A stretch of DNA of 64,000 bases from CAYVWB01 sp964455395 (GTDB lineage Bacteria > Desulfobacterota > Desulfovibrionia > Desulfovibrionales > Desulfovibrionaceae): the NCBI GenBank assembly GCA_964455395.1, contig CAYVWB010000016.1, positions 1 through 64,000 of the forward strand, read 5' to 3'. The notes under the pieces were generated by a model. It was given only the letters and a program-made list of their open reading frames with translations, had not been told where the DNA came from and did no database searches. The number at the start of each line of letters is the position of its first letter. Position 1 is the first letter of the stretch. The position numbers and the translations under genes were made by a program. Of this stretch, positions 33,079 to 43,314 are shown in pieces.

Positions 33079-34833
33079 TCAGCTTTCCAGTACGGGACGC
33101 TCCCGCCAGCCTCGCAAGACGTCTTCGCGGAACGCGGCGAAGGCCTCGGCGAAGGTGTCCACAGGCAGCTCTGCTTTCTCGCCGGTGCGGCGGTCCTTCA
33201 CTTCAAGCACGCCGCGCGCCAAAGCCTTGCCGCCCACCACCACCTGGATGGGCAGGCCCAGCAGATCGGCATCGTTGAACTTCACGCCGGGCCGGTCGTC
33301 GCGGTCGTCGTAGAGCGTGGCCACGCCTTGCGCGGTGAGCGTCTCGTAAAGCTCGTCGGCTTTGGCGGCCACGCCGGCGTCCTTGGCGGCGCCCAGAGCC
33401 AACAGCGCTGCCTCCCACGGCGCCACCGCCGGCGGCAGCACGGCGCCGTGGTCGTCATGATTCTGCTCGATACAGGCGGCGAGGATGCGTGATACGCCGA
33501 CGCCGTAGCAGCCCATGACCATGTGGCGGGTCTTGCCCTGCTCGTCCAGAAAGACAGCTTCCATGGCTTCGCTGTACTTGCTGCCCAGCTTGAAGACGTG
33601 GCCCACCTCGATGCCGCGCGGCAGGGAAAGCCCGCCGCCGCAGGCCGGGCAGCGGTCCTTGGTGGTGACCATGCCGAAATCGCCCTCCCCGGCGAGCGTC
33701 ACATCGCGGCGGACATCCACATGGAGGACATGGGCGTCCTTTCTGTTGGCGCCGGCGGCCCAGCCCGAATCGAGCAGCACTTCCTTGTCTGCGTAGATGG
33801 CGTCCACCTTGAGTCCCACCGGTCCGGCGAAGCCCACTGGCGCCCCCGTCCATGCCTCCACCTGTTCCGGCGAAGCCAGCTGCAGGGATTTCGCATCCAG
33901 GAAGTTGGCGAGCTTGATTTCGTTGAGTTCCCGATCCCCCCGCAGCAACACCGCCACGGGGGCGCCGTCCGCGTCGAACAAGAGCGTCTTGAGGATGCGC
34001 GATTCCGGCATTTCCAGAAAACGCGCCACTTCCGCCACAGTGTGCATGCCGGGCGTGGCCACCTCCTCCAGGGGGGCGCAGTCCTCGTCGCACGGCGCAG
34101 GGCGTTCGTCCGGCAAGGCGACGGCGGCTTTCTCCAAGTTGGCGGCGTAGTCGCACGCGTTGCAGACAGCGATGACGTCCTCGCCCGTCTCCGCCAGCAC
34201 CATGAACTCGTGGGAATAACTGCCGCCGATGGCTCCGCTGTCCGCCTGCACGGCGCGAAAGCGCAGTCCCAGTCGGGTGAAGATGCGGCTGTAGGCCTCG
34301 TACATGGCTTGATAGCTCGCTTCGGCGCCGGCTTCGTCCTTGTCGAAGGAGTAGGCGTCCTTCATGATGAACTCGCGGCCGCGCATGAGGCCGAAACGGG
34401 GCCGTATCTCGTCGCGGAATTTGGTCTGGATCTGGTAGACGTTGAGGGGCAGCTGGCGGTAGGACTTCACTTCTCCGCGCAGCAGCGCGGTCACCACTTC
34501 CTCGTGGGTGGGGCCCAAGCAGTAGTCACGGTCGTGGCGGTCCTTGAAGCGCAACAGCTCGCGACCGTAGAGTTCCCAGCGGCCGGTCTCCCGCCAAAGG
34601 TCGCCGGGCTGGACCATGGGCATGAGGATCTCCATGGCGCCGGCGGCGTTCATCTCCTCGCGGACCACGGCGGCGATCCGCTCCAGCGCGCGCAATCCAG
34701 CCGGCAAGTAAGTGTAGATGCCGGATGTGAGCTTGCGGATCATGCCTGCGCGGACCAGCAGCTTGTGGCTGACCACCTCGGCGTCGCCGGGCGCTTCCTT
34801 GAGCGTGGGAATGTAGTAAGCGGACAGGCGCAT
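33079..34833 (-). CDS. proS: Prolyl-tRNA synthetase
   Basis: The 584-residue class IIa enzyme starts at ATG 34833 after GAGGGAGA. Motif 2 is visible in KFRDEIRPRFGLMRGREFIM and the ATP site in CLGPTHEEVV. The insertion between motifs 2 and 3 (residues ~220-405) is the bacterial editing domain that removes Ala-tRNA(Pro), as in E. coli-type ProS. The C-terminal anticodon-binding domain includes LYDDRDDRPGVKFNDADLLG. It lies between ispG and xseA on the minus strand. Confidence 0.97.
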   Translation of the reverse strand: MRLSAYYIPTLKEAPGDAEVVSHKLLVRAGMIRKLTSGIYTYLPAGLRALERIAAVVREEMNAAGAMEILMPMVQPGDLWRETGRWELYGRELLRFKDRHDRDYCLGPTHEEVVTALLRGEVKSYRQLPLNVYQIQTKFRDEIRPRFGLMRGREFIMKDAYSFDKDEAGAEASYQAMYEAYSRIFTRLGLRFRAVQADSGAIGGSYSHEFMVLAETGEDVIAVCNACDYAANLEKAAVALPDERPAPCDEDCAPLEEVATPGMHTVAEVARFLEMPESRILKTLLFDADGAPVAVLLRGDRELNEIKLANFLDAKSLQLASPEQVEAWTGAPVGFAGPVGLKVDAIYADKEVLLDSGWAAGANRKDAHVLHVDVRRDVTLAGEGDFGMVTTKDRCPACGGGLSLPRGIEVGHVFKLGSKYSEAMEAVFLDEQGKTRHMVMGCYGVGVSRILAACIEQNHDDHGAVLPPAVAPWEAALLALGAAKDAGVAAKADELYETLTAQGVATLYDDRDDRPGVKFNDADLLGLPIQVVVGGKALARGVLEVKDRRTGEKAELPVDTFAEAFAAFREDVLRGWRERPVLES

Positions 34834-34922
34834 GACCGGTTCTCCCTCGATGATGGCGCGGGTTCGCGCTCCATGGTTTCGTGGACCCCGCGCGCTGGGG
34901 ATCCGTTTGGATGGTGAACGAA

Positions 34923-36041
34923 CTACCGGCGTTCCCGGCGCTCCTGCACGAATGCGTCCAGATCTTCCAGGAAAGCCGCGAGCAGCGCATCCCGCCCCGA
35001 GACCTTGCGGACCACCTCGCCTTTCCGGAAGATGACGCCGAAATCCTTGCCGCCGGCCACCCCGATGTCCGCTTCCCGGGCCTCCCCGGGACCGTTGACT
35101 GGGCAGCCCATCACCGCCACGGTGAAGCGCTCTTCCACGGCGCGCAGACGTTCCTCCACAGCCTCGGCCAAACCTATCAGGTCGATCTCCGTGCGGCCGC
35201 AGGTGGGGCAGGAGACCACCTCCGGCCCCCGCGCGCCCAAGTCCAGGCTGCGCAGAATCTCCCACGCCACGCCCACTTCGGCCACAGGGTCGTGAGTCAG
35301 GCTCACGCGCAGGGTGTCGCCTATCCCTTCATACAGCAAGACGCCGAGCCCCACGGCGGATTTCACCGAACCCCGTAGCAAGGTCCCCGCTTCGGTCACG
35401 CCGATATGAAGCGGGTAGTCCACCTGCTCCGCCAGCAACCGATATGCTGCGATGGTGGCGGGGACGGAGGAGGACTTCAGGGATATCTTGATGGCGTCAA
35501 AGCTGCGGGCCTCCAGCAGGGCCACGTGCTCCAGCGCGGACTCCACCATGGCCGCCGGGGTGGGACCGCCGTGTTTCTTCAGCAGATGTCGCGCCACGCT
35601 GCCGGAGTTCACGCCGATGCGGATGGGCGCGCCGACAGCTTTGGCCGCGTCCACCACGGCGTCCACCTTGGCCGGGGCGCCGATATTGCCGGGGTTGATG
35701 CGCAGAGCGTGTACGCCGGCTTCCAGAGCAGCCAGGGCCAGAGTGTGGTCGAAGTGGATGTCCGCCACCAGGGGGCACGGGGCCTCCGCGCAGAGGGCGC
35801 GCAGCGCCGCGGCGGCTGCGGCGTCCGGCACGGCCACGCGCACCACGGCTGCGCCCGCGGCGTGCAGGGCGCGTGTCTGCGCCAGGGTAGCCTCCGGGTC
35901 GCGGGTGTCCGTGTTCGTCATGGACTGCACCACGACGGGACGCCCCCCGCCCACGGAGACGTCCCCGATGCGCACGGCGCGGCTGTGGCGGCGGGGCGGA
36001 CGGAAGGGGTCCAGCGGAGTCTTTACGGCGTCCTGTTGCAT
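34923..36041 (-). CDS. ispG: (E)-4-hydroxy-3-methylbut-2-enyl-diphosphate synthase
   Basis: IspG makes HMBPP from MEcPP, the penultimate MEP-pathway step, using a [4Fe-4S] cluster. The 372-residue protein has the TIM-barrel start VVVQSMTNTDTRDPEATLAQ and the cluster ligands in CPTCGRTEIDL and MGCPVNGPGEA (three Cys plus a Glu). The context just before ATG 36041 reads TTCCTCCTT and offers no Shine-Dalgarno. It is the first gene of the seven-gene minus-strand run and is divergent from lon. Confidence 0.96.
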   Translation of the reverse strand: MQQDAVKTPLDPFRPPRRHSRAVRIGDVSVGGGRPVVVQSMTNTDTRDPEATLAQTRALHAAGAAVVRVAVPDAAAAAALRALCAEAPCPLVADIHFDHTLALAALEAGVHALRINPGNIGAPAKVDAVVDAAKAVGAPIRIGVNSGSVARHLLKKHGGPTPAAMVESALEHVALLEARSFDAIKISLKSSSVPATIAAYRLLAEQVDYPLHIGVTEAGTLLRGSVKSAVGLGVLLYEGIGDTLRVSLTHDPVAEVGVAWEILRSLDLGARGPEVVSCPTCGRTEIDLIGLAEAVEERLRAVEERFTVAVMGCPVNGPGEAREADIGVAGGKDFGVIFRKGEVVRKVSGRDALLAAFLEDLDAFVQERRERR

Positions 36042-36191
36042 AAGGAGGAAACGCCTACCCCATTTCGCCGGTCAAGAAAAGAGGGCCGAGGGGTCCCTTC
36101 TTTGGCGACGCGCCGCGTGGCTGCAGGAAAAAGACGACCGACGAGGGCGCGGGCGCGCATCGACTTCTCGCACGCTTCTCTCATGAGAGTG

Positions 36192-36219
36192 TTGACAAGA
36201 CGGACGACATCGTTACCCT
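36192..36219 (+). promoter_or_regulatory. Candidate sigma70-type promoter of lon
   Basis: TTGACA at 36192-36197 is a perfect -35 box; TACCCT at 36214-36219 is a weak -10 box with 16-bp spacing. It lies ~130 bp before lon in the 308-bp divergent region shared with ispG, where I see no other feature. No sigma32-type CTTGAA/CCCCAT pair was found. Confidence 0.45.
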
Positions 36220-36349
36220 AGCATAACATGACTCCCTGCCACGTTGCGGGAGCGTATGCGTGAACACCCCTTCCCCGGACCTCGACGACGCGTCGGGCTT
36301 CTGCTGCGAAGGGACGCTCACGAGGAACGTCAATCCTCAGGAGATATAC

Positions 36350-38824
36350 ATGTCCGAATTTGATTCCATGCACGGCAACTCCCACGTCGAAGAGCTTCGC
36401 CTGCCGCTCATGAGCTTGCGCGAAGTGGTCATGTTTCCCCGCTCCATCGTGCCCCTGTTCGTGGGTCGCGAAGCGTCCATCAAGGCCATCGAGCACGCTC
36501 TGGCCCACCATGACAAGAAGATCTTCCTGGTGGCGCAGCGCGAGCCCGAGGTGGAGCGTCCCGAAGCCGACGACCTCTTCGAGGTGGGCACCGTCTCCAA
36601 GATACTCCAGCTCTTGCGGCTGCCGGACGGCACCATCAAGGTGCTTTTCGAAGGCGAGCACCGCGCGCGGTGGAAGCCCGATTTCGACGCCAACGAGGAA
36701 TTCCCCGTGGCGCGCACATGGGAAATCGCCGAGGGCGACTACTCCGAATCCGAAGCCCGCGCCCTTGTCCGCGCTGTGAACGACTCCCTTGAGGAGTACG
36801 CCAAAGTCAACAAGAAGCTCGCGCCGGAGACCATCTCCGCCATGGCTTCCATGACCAACCCGGGCAAGCTTGCAGACGCGCTCATGCCGCATCTGAAGGT
36901 GGATTACCTGAAGAAGCAGGAAGTGCTGGAGCAGTTCGATCCCTTCGTGCGGCTGGAAGAGGCCTTCGGCCTGCTCCAAGGCGAAATCGAGATCACTTCC
37001 CTCGAAAAGAAGATCAAGAACCGCGTCAAGTCACAGATGGAGCGCAACCAGCGCGACTACTATCTGAACGAACAGATGAAGGCCATCTCCAAGGAGATGG
37101 GCCGGGAAGACGACCCCACTGTGGAAGCCGCCGAGCTGGAGGAACAGCTCAAAGCCAAGGAGATGCCCGAGGACGCCCGCGAAAAGGCCATGAAGGAGCT
37201 CAAGAAGCTCAAGAGCATGCCCCCTTCCTCCGCCGAGTACACGGTGGTGCGCAACTATGTGGACTGGATTCTGGACCTGCCGTGGAACGCCTTGAAGCAG
37301 ACCACCATCGACATCGATGAAGCACGCCAGATCCTCGACGCGGACCACTACGGCCTGGAGAAGCCCAAGGAGCGCATCCTGGAATTCCTGGCGGTGCAGA
37401 AGCTGGTGGATTCCATGCGCGGCCCCATCCTCTGTCTGGTGGGCCCTCCCGGCGTGGGCAAGACCTCCCTGGCGAAATCCGTGGCTCGCGCCACCGGTCG
37501 CGACTTCGTGCGCCTCTCCCTGGGCGGCGTGCGCGACGAAGCCGAGATCCGGGGCCACCGCCGCACCTACGTGGGCGCCATGCCCGGCAAGATCATCCAG
37601 TCCCTGAAGCGCGTGGAGCACAACAACCCGCTCTTCTGCCTGGACGAGATCGACAAGATGTCCATGGACTTCCGCGGCGACCCCTCCGCCGCCCTCCTGG
37701 AAGTGCTGGACCCCGAGCAGAACTCCACCTTCAACGACCACTACCTGGACATGGACTACGACCTGTCCAAGATCTTCTTCATCACCACCGCCAACACGCT
37801 GCACTCCATCCCCCTCCCCTTGCAGGACCGCATGGAGATCATCAAGCTGCCCGGCTACCTGGAAGTGGAGAAGAAGCGCATCGCCAAGCAGTTCCTCGTC
37901 CCCAAACAGATCGAGCAGAACGGCTTGAAGGAAGAGAACCTCCAGCTCTCGGACAACGCCGCCTTGGAGATCATCCGCCGCTACACCCGGGAAGCCGGCG
38001 TGCGCAGCCTGGAGCGGGAGATCGCCACCGTATGCCGCAAAGTGGCCATGAAGCTGGTGGAAGAGGATGACATGGAAAAGACCGTGCACGTCTCCACACA
38101 GTCCATTCCCACCTACCTCGGCGTGCCCAAGCACCGCTACGGCGAGAAGGAGGAGACCCCCCAGGTGGGCGTCACCACCGGCTTGGCCTACACCGAGATG
38201 GGTGGCGAAATGCTTACCGTGGAGACAGCCCTCATGCCCGGCAAAGGCAAAGTGGAGACCACCGGCAAACTCGGCGACGTGATGACAGAGTCCGCACGCG
38301 CCGCCATCACCTACGTGCGCACCCGCGCAGAAATGCTGGGCCTGAAGCCCGACTTCCACAAGGACGTGGACATCCACATCCACGTGCCTGAAGGCGCTGT
38401 GCCCAAGGACGGCCCCTCCGCCGGCATCACCCTCGCCACCTCCATGGTCAGCGCGCTGTTGAACATCCCCGTGCGCAACGACGTCGCCATGACCGGGGAG
38501 ATAACCCTGCGCGGCCGCGTGCTGCCCATCGGCGGCTTGCGGGAGAAACTCCTCGCCGCGCACCGCGCGCTCATCTCCAAAGTGCTCATCCCCAAGGACA
38601 ACGCCAAGGACCTCAAGGACGTGCCCGAGGAGATCCTTAAGGGGCTGGAGATCGTGGAAGTGGAGCACATGGACGACGTGCTGGGCCACGCCCTCCTGCT
38701 GGAGGAACACACGCAGATCTTCTGTTCCACCGACGATTGCGTGCCCCTCTACCAGACCTTGGCCAAAGGCTACCAGGCCCCCACAGCACCGGAATGCGAG
38801 GCCCCCAACCACCAGCAGCACTAG
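36350..38824 (+). CDS. lon: ATP-dependent protease Lon
   Basis: ATG 36350 follows CAGGAGATATAC and gives 824 residues. The N-terminal substrate-binding LON domain starts LRLPLMSLREVVMFPRSIVP. The AAA+ module has Walker A GPPGVGKTS and Walker B LFCLDEIDKM. The C-terminal protease has the catalytic Ser690 in DGPSAG and the Lys733 in GGLREKLLAAH, 43 residues apart as in E. coli Lon. The last ~35 residues (FCSTDDCVPLYQ and onward) extend past the usual end. It degrades misfolded and regulatory proteins in the cytosol. It belongs to the same neighbourhood as clpX, clpP and tig, though transcribed in the opposite direction. Confidence 0.98.
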   Translation: MSEFDSMHGNSHVEELRLPLMSLREVVMFPRSIVPLFVGREASIKAIEHALAHHDKKIFLVAQREPEVERPEADDLFEVGTVSKILQLLRLPDGTIKVLFEGEHRARWKPDFDANEEFPVARTWEIAEGDYSESEARALVRAVNDSLEEYAKVNKKLAPETISAMASMTNPGKLADALMPHLKVDYLKKQEVLEQFDPFVRLEEAFGLLQGEIEITSLEKKIKNRVKSQMERNQRDYYLNEQMKAISKEMGREDDPTVEAAELEEQLKAKEMPEDAREKAMKELKKLKSMPPSSAEYTVVRNYVDWILDLPWNALKQTTIDIDEARQILDADHYGLEKPKERILEFLAVQKLVDSMRGPILCLVGPPGVGKTSLAKSVARATGRDFVRLSLGGVRDEAEIRGHRRTYVGAMPGKIIQSLKRVEHNNPLFCLDEIDKMSMDFRGDPSAALLEVLDPEQNSTFNDHYLDMDYDLSKIFFITTANTLHSIPLPLQDRMEIIKLPGYLEVEKKRIAKQFLVPKQIEQNGLKEENLQLSDNAALEIIRRYTREAGVRSLEREIATVCRKVAMKLVEEDDMEKTVHVSTQSIPTYLGVPKHRYGEKEETPQVGVTTGLAYTEMGGEMLTVETALMPGKGKVETTGKLGDVMTESARAAITYVRTRAEMLGLKPDFHKDVDIHIHVPEGAVPKDGPSAGITLATSMVSALLNIPVRNDVAMTGEITLRGRVLPIGGLREKLLAAHRALISKVLIPKDNAKDLKDVPEEILKGLEIVEVEHMDDVLGHALLLEEHTQIFCSTDDCVPLYQTLAKGYQAPTAPECEAPNHQQH

Positions 38825-38862
38825 ACAGCGCCGCCCCCCCTCGTCGCCAGGCGGACAACCAC

Positions 38863-38901
38863 GACGCCGCGTCACGAACTCCTCGTGGCGCGGCGTCTTT
38901 C
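38863..38901 (+). terminator. Rho-independent terminator after lon
   Basis: GACGCCGCGTCACGA (38863-38877) pairs with TCGTGGCGCGGCGTC (38883-38897), one G-T type mismatch, with a five-base loop and a short T run. It lies 39 bp after the lon stop. Confidence 0.85.
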
Positions 38902-38980
38902 ATGGGGGAAAGGACATCGACGACTTTCGGGGAAGACGTCCCATCATGCACCATCAACGCGACATTTCATGAGATGCCGC

Positions 38981-39010
38981 ATGGGGACACGCTGCATGGG
39001 GACACGCTGC
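38981..39010. repeat. 15-bp tandem duplication
   Basis: ATGGGGACACGCTGC occurs twice in a row (38981-38995, 38996-39010) in the 310-bp stretch between lon and the GNAT gene. Nothing else was recognised there except the lon terminator. Confidence 0.9.
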
Positions 39011-39134
39011 AGGACAGGTCTCGGCCCCGGCGGCTGCGCCCGACAGCCGCCACAAGGCGGCGCCGAGTGGGCGGAAAGGCGGGCGCATGGAGGACGCGCC
39101 GACCCCCCGCGCGCTCATGAGACCACGCCGACTG

Positions 39135-39560
39135 TCAGAGGCCCTTTCTGTAGAGTTTGGCGTTCTCGTTGACAAAGCCCAGCGCCGTGTAGGCGTCCTC
39201 GCCAAGGCGTTCGTGCGCCACCAGGCAAAGCGTTTCGCAGCCGCGCTGCTTGAGCTTGCTTTCCAGCACGTCCACCAGGGGTCTTGCGATGACGTCGAAG
39301 TCGTAAGCGGGGTCCGTCACCAAGTAGTCCAGCCACCCGCGGCGTCCGTCGAAGGCGCCCATGGCCGTGCCCACAGGGGCTTCGTTGAGCCTCGCCACCA
39401 GAAAGAGCTCCTGACTGTACTTCTGCGCGCCTCGAATGTCCTCTTCCGCGACAGCTAGCGAATTCAGCCTCCCGGCTTTCCGCCACAGGTCGACGACTGC
39501 TTGCCAGTGTTTCGTCTCGAATTGACCGATGTGCAATTCATCCAGGGGGGGCTGAGACAT
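39135..39560 (-). CDS. GNAT family N-acetyltransferase
   Basis: The 141-residue protein starts at ATG 39560 after AGGAG. It shows the GNAT order: an N-terminal helix (HWQAVVDLWRKAG), a central beta sheet with LFLVARLNEAPVGTAMGAFD, strand 4 RRGWLDYLVTDPAYD, and the C-terminal CETLCLVAHERLGEDAYTAL, then GFVNENAKLYRKGL. The usual Q/RxxGxG/A acetyl-CoA loop is not clear, so activity is uncertain. The substrate is unknown. It is convergent with lon. Confidence 0.85.
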   Translation of the reverse strand: MSQPPLDELHIGQFETKHWQAVVDLWRKAGRLNSLAVAEEDIRGAQKYSQELFLVARLNEAPVGTAMGAFDGRRGWLDYLVTDPAYDFDVIARPLVDVLESKLKQRGCETLCLVAHERLGEDAYTALGFVNENAKLYRKGL

Positions 39561-39633
39561 GCAAAACGCTCCTGAAACTCGCCGGCGCGCGGCGCTACGC
39601 CAGCTTTGGTTAGTCTACATCAAAAAACAAATA

Positions 39634-39671
39634 ATCTATACTTGTTGACTCACCGTGTCACGAGTTGTCAC
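39634..39671 (-). promoter_or_regulatory. Candidate promoter/operator of the GNAT gene
   Basis: On the minus strand TATAGAT (39634-39640) is a good -10 box about 75 bp before the GNAT start. Upstream, GTGACA occurs twice (39656-39661 and 39666-39671) with a 10-bp period, one DNA turn. This may be a binding site for a regulator covering the -35 region. The stretch is markedly AT-rich. Confidence 0.4.
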
Positions 39672-39735
39672 TTAGGATATTTTTGCAATTCTTGCAAGGG
39701 ATATAAGGCGATGCCGGGCATTTTGCACTATCGTT

Positions 39736-39776
39736 TAATAAATAAAAATCGCCCCCCGCTGTATCGCAGGGGGCGC
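39736..39776 (-). terminator. Rho-independent terminator of the FlgO-type operon
   Basis: On the minus strand a GC-rich hairpin (39750-39775, arms GCCCCCTGC and GCGGGGGGC) is followed by ATTTTTATTTATT. It lies 33 bp after the stop of the last gene of the operon. Confidence 0.85.
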
Positions 39777-39808
39777 TCGAAGCAGCAATCCGCAGCAATT
39801 TTACATTA

Positions 39809-40435
39809 TTAGTGAATCGCCTGGATGCCGGTCCCTTGCGAGGGAAACCGCGTACGCACCGTGGGCGCAAAGCCCGGGGCGTGCGCTCCCGCTTCGTCTG
39901 CGCCCAGCAGCATGCGCGCTTCGTCGTCCAGAGGCAGCGTCATGCTGGACATGGCCAGCGTCTCCCCGCTCGCCGTATGGATGAGGCGGATGTTGAACCG
40001 CACGTTGGCGTGAGTGGCGGTGTACGTGCCCGTGCACATCAGCGCGCTGGGGGTGGCCTTCTCGTGCACCAGGTGCACGCGGCGGGTCAGGCCCAGCTCG
40101 CCCACCCCCGGCTTCATGAGCAGCGCCGCCGTCTGGCGGACTTCCTGCACCCGATAGCCGTTGCGGGTGAAGTGCGTGGCCAGTTCCTCCGCCATGAGCC
40201 GCGCCAGGGGGGAGGTATGCTCCAGGTTGTCCAGCCGTGCGGGGGTGGCCATCAGCATGGCGTAGCCTTGGCCCATGGTCCCTCCGCCCACGCGTTCCGC
40301 CATCTGCGCGTGGAGGTCTTGCGCCAGCGCTCCGGCCAGCCGTGGCAGCCGCGCGCCCATGGCGGGCCCGGAGAGGATGAGGATGAGGATGAGGCCCAGC
40401 AGCAGGGCCACGGTGTGGCGATGGGTCAGCAGCAT
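39809..40435 (-). CDS. FlgO-like domain protein
   Basis: The 208-residue product starts at ATG 40435 after AGGAG. It has a signal peptide (LLLGLILILILSGPAMG|ARL). The mature domain has two conserved blocks, SPLARLMAEELATHFTRNGY with VQEVRQ, and CTGTYTATHANVRFNIRLI followed by GETLAMSSMTLPLDDEARML. This pattern matches the FlgO domain, first described in Vibrio FlgO, an outer membrane protein needed for flagellar stability. It is the third gene of a minus-strand operon with another FlgO-type protein and a lipoprotein. Direct involvement in the flagellum is an inference; no flagellar structural genes are adjacent. Confidence 0.75.
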   Translation of the reverse strand: MLLTHRHTVALLLGLILILILSGPAMGARLPRLAGALAQDLHAQMAERVGGGTMGQGYAMLMATPARLDNLEHTSPLARLMAEELATHFTRNGYRVQEVRQTAALLMKPGVGELGLTRRVHLVHEKATPSALMCTGTYTATHANVRFNIRLIHTASGETLAMSSMTLPLDDEARMLLGADEAGAHAPGFAPTVRTRFPSQGTGIQAIH

Positions 40436-40457
40436 GTCAAACTCCTGTGACGCGCCG

Positions 40458-40769
40458 TCATCGACGGCTGCGGATGGCTTCGTTGACGGCGGCGAGTTCC
40501 CGGTTGAGCGTCTCGCGCAGGGCGGGGTCGCCTGCCGTGGCCAGGCCCATGCGCAGGTGTTCCCGCGCCAGGACGTAGCGGCCTTGGCTCATGTATCCCC
40601 GCGCCTGGTGGAGACTCCAGAGGCTGTGGGCGTGGTGTGGCGTGGCGGCCACTTCCTGCGGCGTATGCCGCCCCGAGGGCGAGTGGCTGCAAGCGCCGAG
40701 GCCGACCGCCGCCGTCATGGCCAGTGTCAGACCCAAGGCGAGCAGCGTGGTGCGTGCGGGGATGGTCAT
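40458..40769 (-). CDS. Small TPR-like lipoprotein
   Basis: The start ATG 40769 follows CGGAGGTCCCC. The 103-residue protein has a lipoprotein signal, LTLAMTAAVGLGACSH, with the acylated Cys at residue 27. The mature part is helical (LWSLHQARGYMSQGRYVLAR, then EHLRMGLATAGDPALRETLN), resembling a single TPR-like pair. It sits between two FlgO-type genes with 22- and 14-bp gaps and is presumably co-expressed with them, possibly as an outer-membrane assembly factor. No specific family is recognised. Confidence 0.75.
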   Translation of the reverse strand: MTIPARTTLLALGLTLAMTAAVGLGACSHSPSGRHTPQEVAATPHHAHSLWSLHQARGYMSQGRYVLAREHLRMGLATAGDPALRETLNRELAAVNEAIRSRR

Positions 40770-40783
40770 GGGGACCTCCGTGC

Positions 40784-41776
40784 TCAGCGGACGTCGAAGC
40801 CGCGGTCGATGTCGGTAAGGGTGGCTTGTTCGGCCATGGTGTCGTAGTCCTTGACGTTCACGAACGCTTCCTGCAGCTGGCGGGATCGGTTGGCGAGCAT
40901 CTGCTGCGTCACCGGCGTCTGCGGGAAGACCACGTTGGCGGCGCGCAGCACGCGTCCCGTCGGTCCTTCCACCAGACGCGCGTTCACGAAGACGTTTTGC
41001 GGATCGGCGTAGTAGGTGCCCACCAGGAAAGCCAATCGCTGCTGGTTGCGGTTGGGGCCGGCCACCCTGCGCGAGAGCAGGAAATCGCCTTCCCCGGGGC
41101 GGGAGGTCACGGCCGAGTCCATGCGGTATTCGTTGGTCTGATAGCCCCGCCGCGCGAATTCGTACATCATCTGCTCACCCAGGTAGCGGCCGAAGGAGGA
41201 GGTCTCCTCGAAATTGTCCTGGCTGACGAAGCTGGTGGGCAAGGCCACCCACGCCGAGGCGCCCACGGCGATGGGGCCTTCCGCCAGCTGGTCCGCCAGC
41301 TCCCGCACGATGAGCTTGAGCTCGCGCGCGGCTTCGTTGACGGGGTTCAGGGGCGCCATACGCTGCGCCATCCAGACGTAGCCGCCCTCCCCGTCCGGGA
41401 CCATCACGCCGCTGTACTGTTCCGTGGTGCGACGCACATTCACGCGCTCGCCGTCCACCAGCGCCTTGAACGGCCGGGTGACGCCGGCTGCAGCCCCGGG
41501 ATCGAAACGCTGGGCCGGCGGCGGCGGGGCTTGCGCCTGTTCCGCGCCCGGAGCGGGCGGCGCCACACTTTCCGCCACCAGAGGCGTCTCCACGGGATAA
41601 GGCACGGCGTTGGCAGAGCCCGGCGCCGGCACGCCTTGCCCGCCCACATCCACCTGGGTGCTGAAGCCCGTGGGCTCCGGACCCGCGGGGACGGGCGATG
41701 CGTCCTGCGCCCTGGCCGCGCCGGCGAGGGCCGTGAGGAAGAGGCCTGTCATCACGATATATGCCAATGCTTTCAT
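40784..41776 (-). CDS. FlgO-like domain protein with Pro-rich N-terminus
   Basis: The start at 41776 is supported by AAGGAGCACTCCC. The 330-residue product has a signal peptide (KALAYIVMTGLFLTALAGAA, RAQ). A ~90-residue Pro/Ala-rich linker follows, then a small SH3-like stretch (LVDGERVNVRRTTEQYSGVM). The C-terminal FlgO-type domain begins FVSQDNFEETSSFGRYLGEQ and includes MYEFARRGYQTNEYRMDS and VFVNARLVEGPTGRVLRAAN. It is the first gene of the three-gene operon ending at 39809. It probably acts at the outer membrane or peptidoglycan. Confidence 0.75.
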   Translation of the reverse strand: MKALAYIVMTGLFLTALAGAARAQDASPVPAGPEPTGFSTQVDVGGQGVPAPGSANAVPYPVETPLVAESVAPPAPGAEQAQAPPPPAQRFDPGAAAGVTRPFKALVDGERVNVRRTTEQYSGVMVPDGEGGYVWMAQRMAPLNPVNEAARELKLIVRELADQLAEGPIAVGASAWVALPTSFVSQDNFEETSSFGRYLGEQMMYEFARRGYQTNEYRMDSAVTSRPGEGDFLLSRRVAGPNRNQQRLAFLVGTYYADPQNVFVNARLVEGPTGRVLRAANVVFPQTPVTQQMLANRSRQLQEAFVNVKDYDTMAEQATLTDIDRGFDVR

Positions 41777-41955
41777 GGGAGTGCTCCTTGCGGCGGATGG
41801 ACTCATCATGCGCCGCTGTATCCTCCTATCGACGGCGCGCGGGAATACTTAAGAGCCTCGGCGGCCAGCGGCGCGTTCTCTCCTGACGGGAGCAAGCCCC
41901 CGGGTTCCGGCCGTGGATGCGGCGCCGCGCCTCGCTGCGCCTCATCCGGTGGACG

Positions 41956-41995
41956 CAAAAAAAGCGCGGCCGGGACGGCGTTGTCCCGACCGCGC
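41956..41995 (-). terminator. Rho-independent terminator after clpX
   Basis: On the minus strand GCGCGGTCGGGAC pairs with GTCCCGGCCGCGC (41964-41995, one wobble), followed by a run of seven T. It ends the clpP-clpX transcript 44 bp after the clpX stop and leaves ~180 bp upstream of the FlgO-type operon without other recognisable features. Confidence 0.92.
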
Positions 41996-42039
41996 GAAGC
42001 GAGCGTGAGGGCTTGCGAACCCCGGTTATCATGGGGGCG

Positions 42040-43293
<1,254 letters not shown>

Positions 43294-43314
43294 AAGGGTA
43301 TCCCGATCCTTGCG

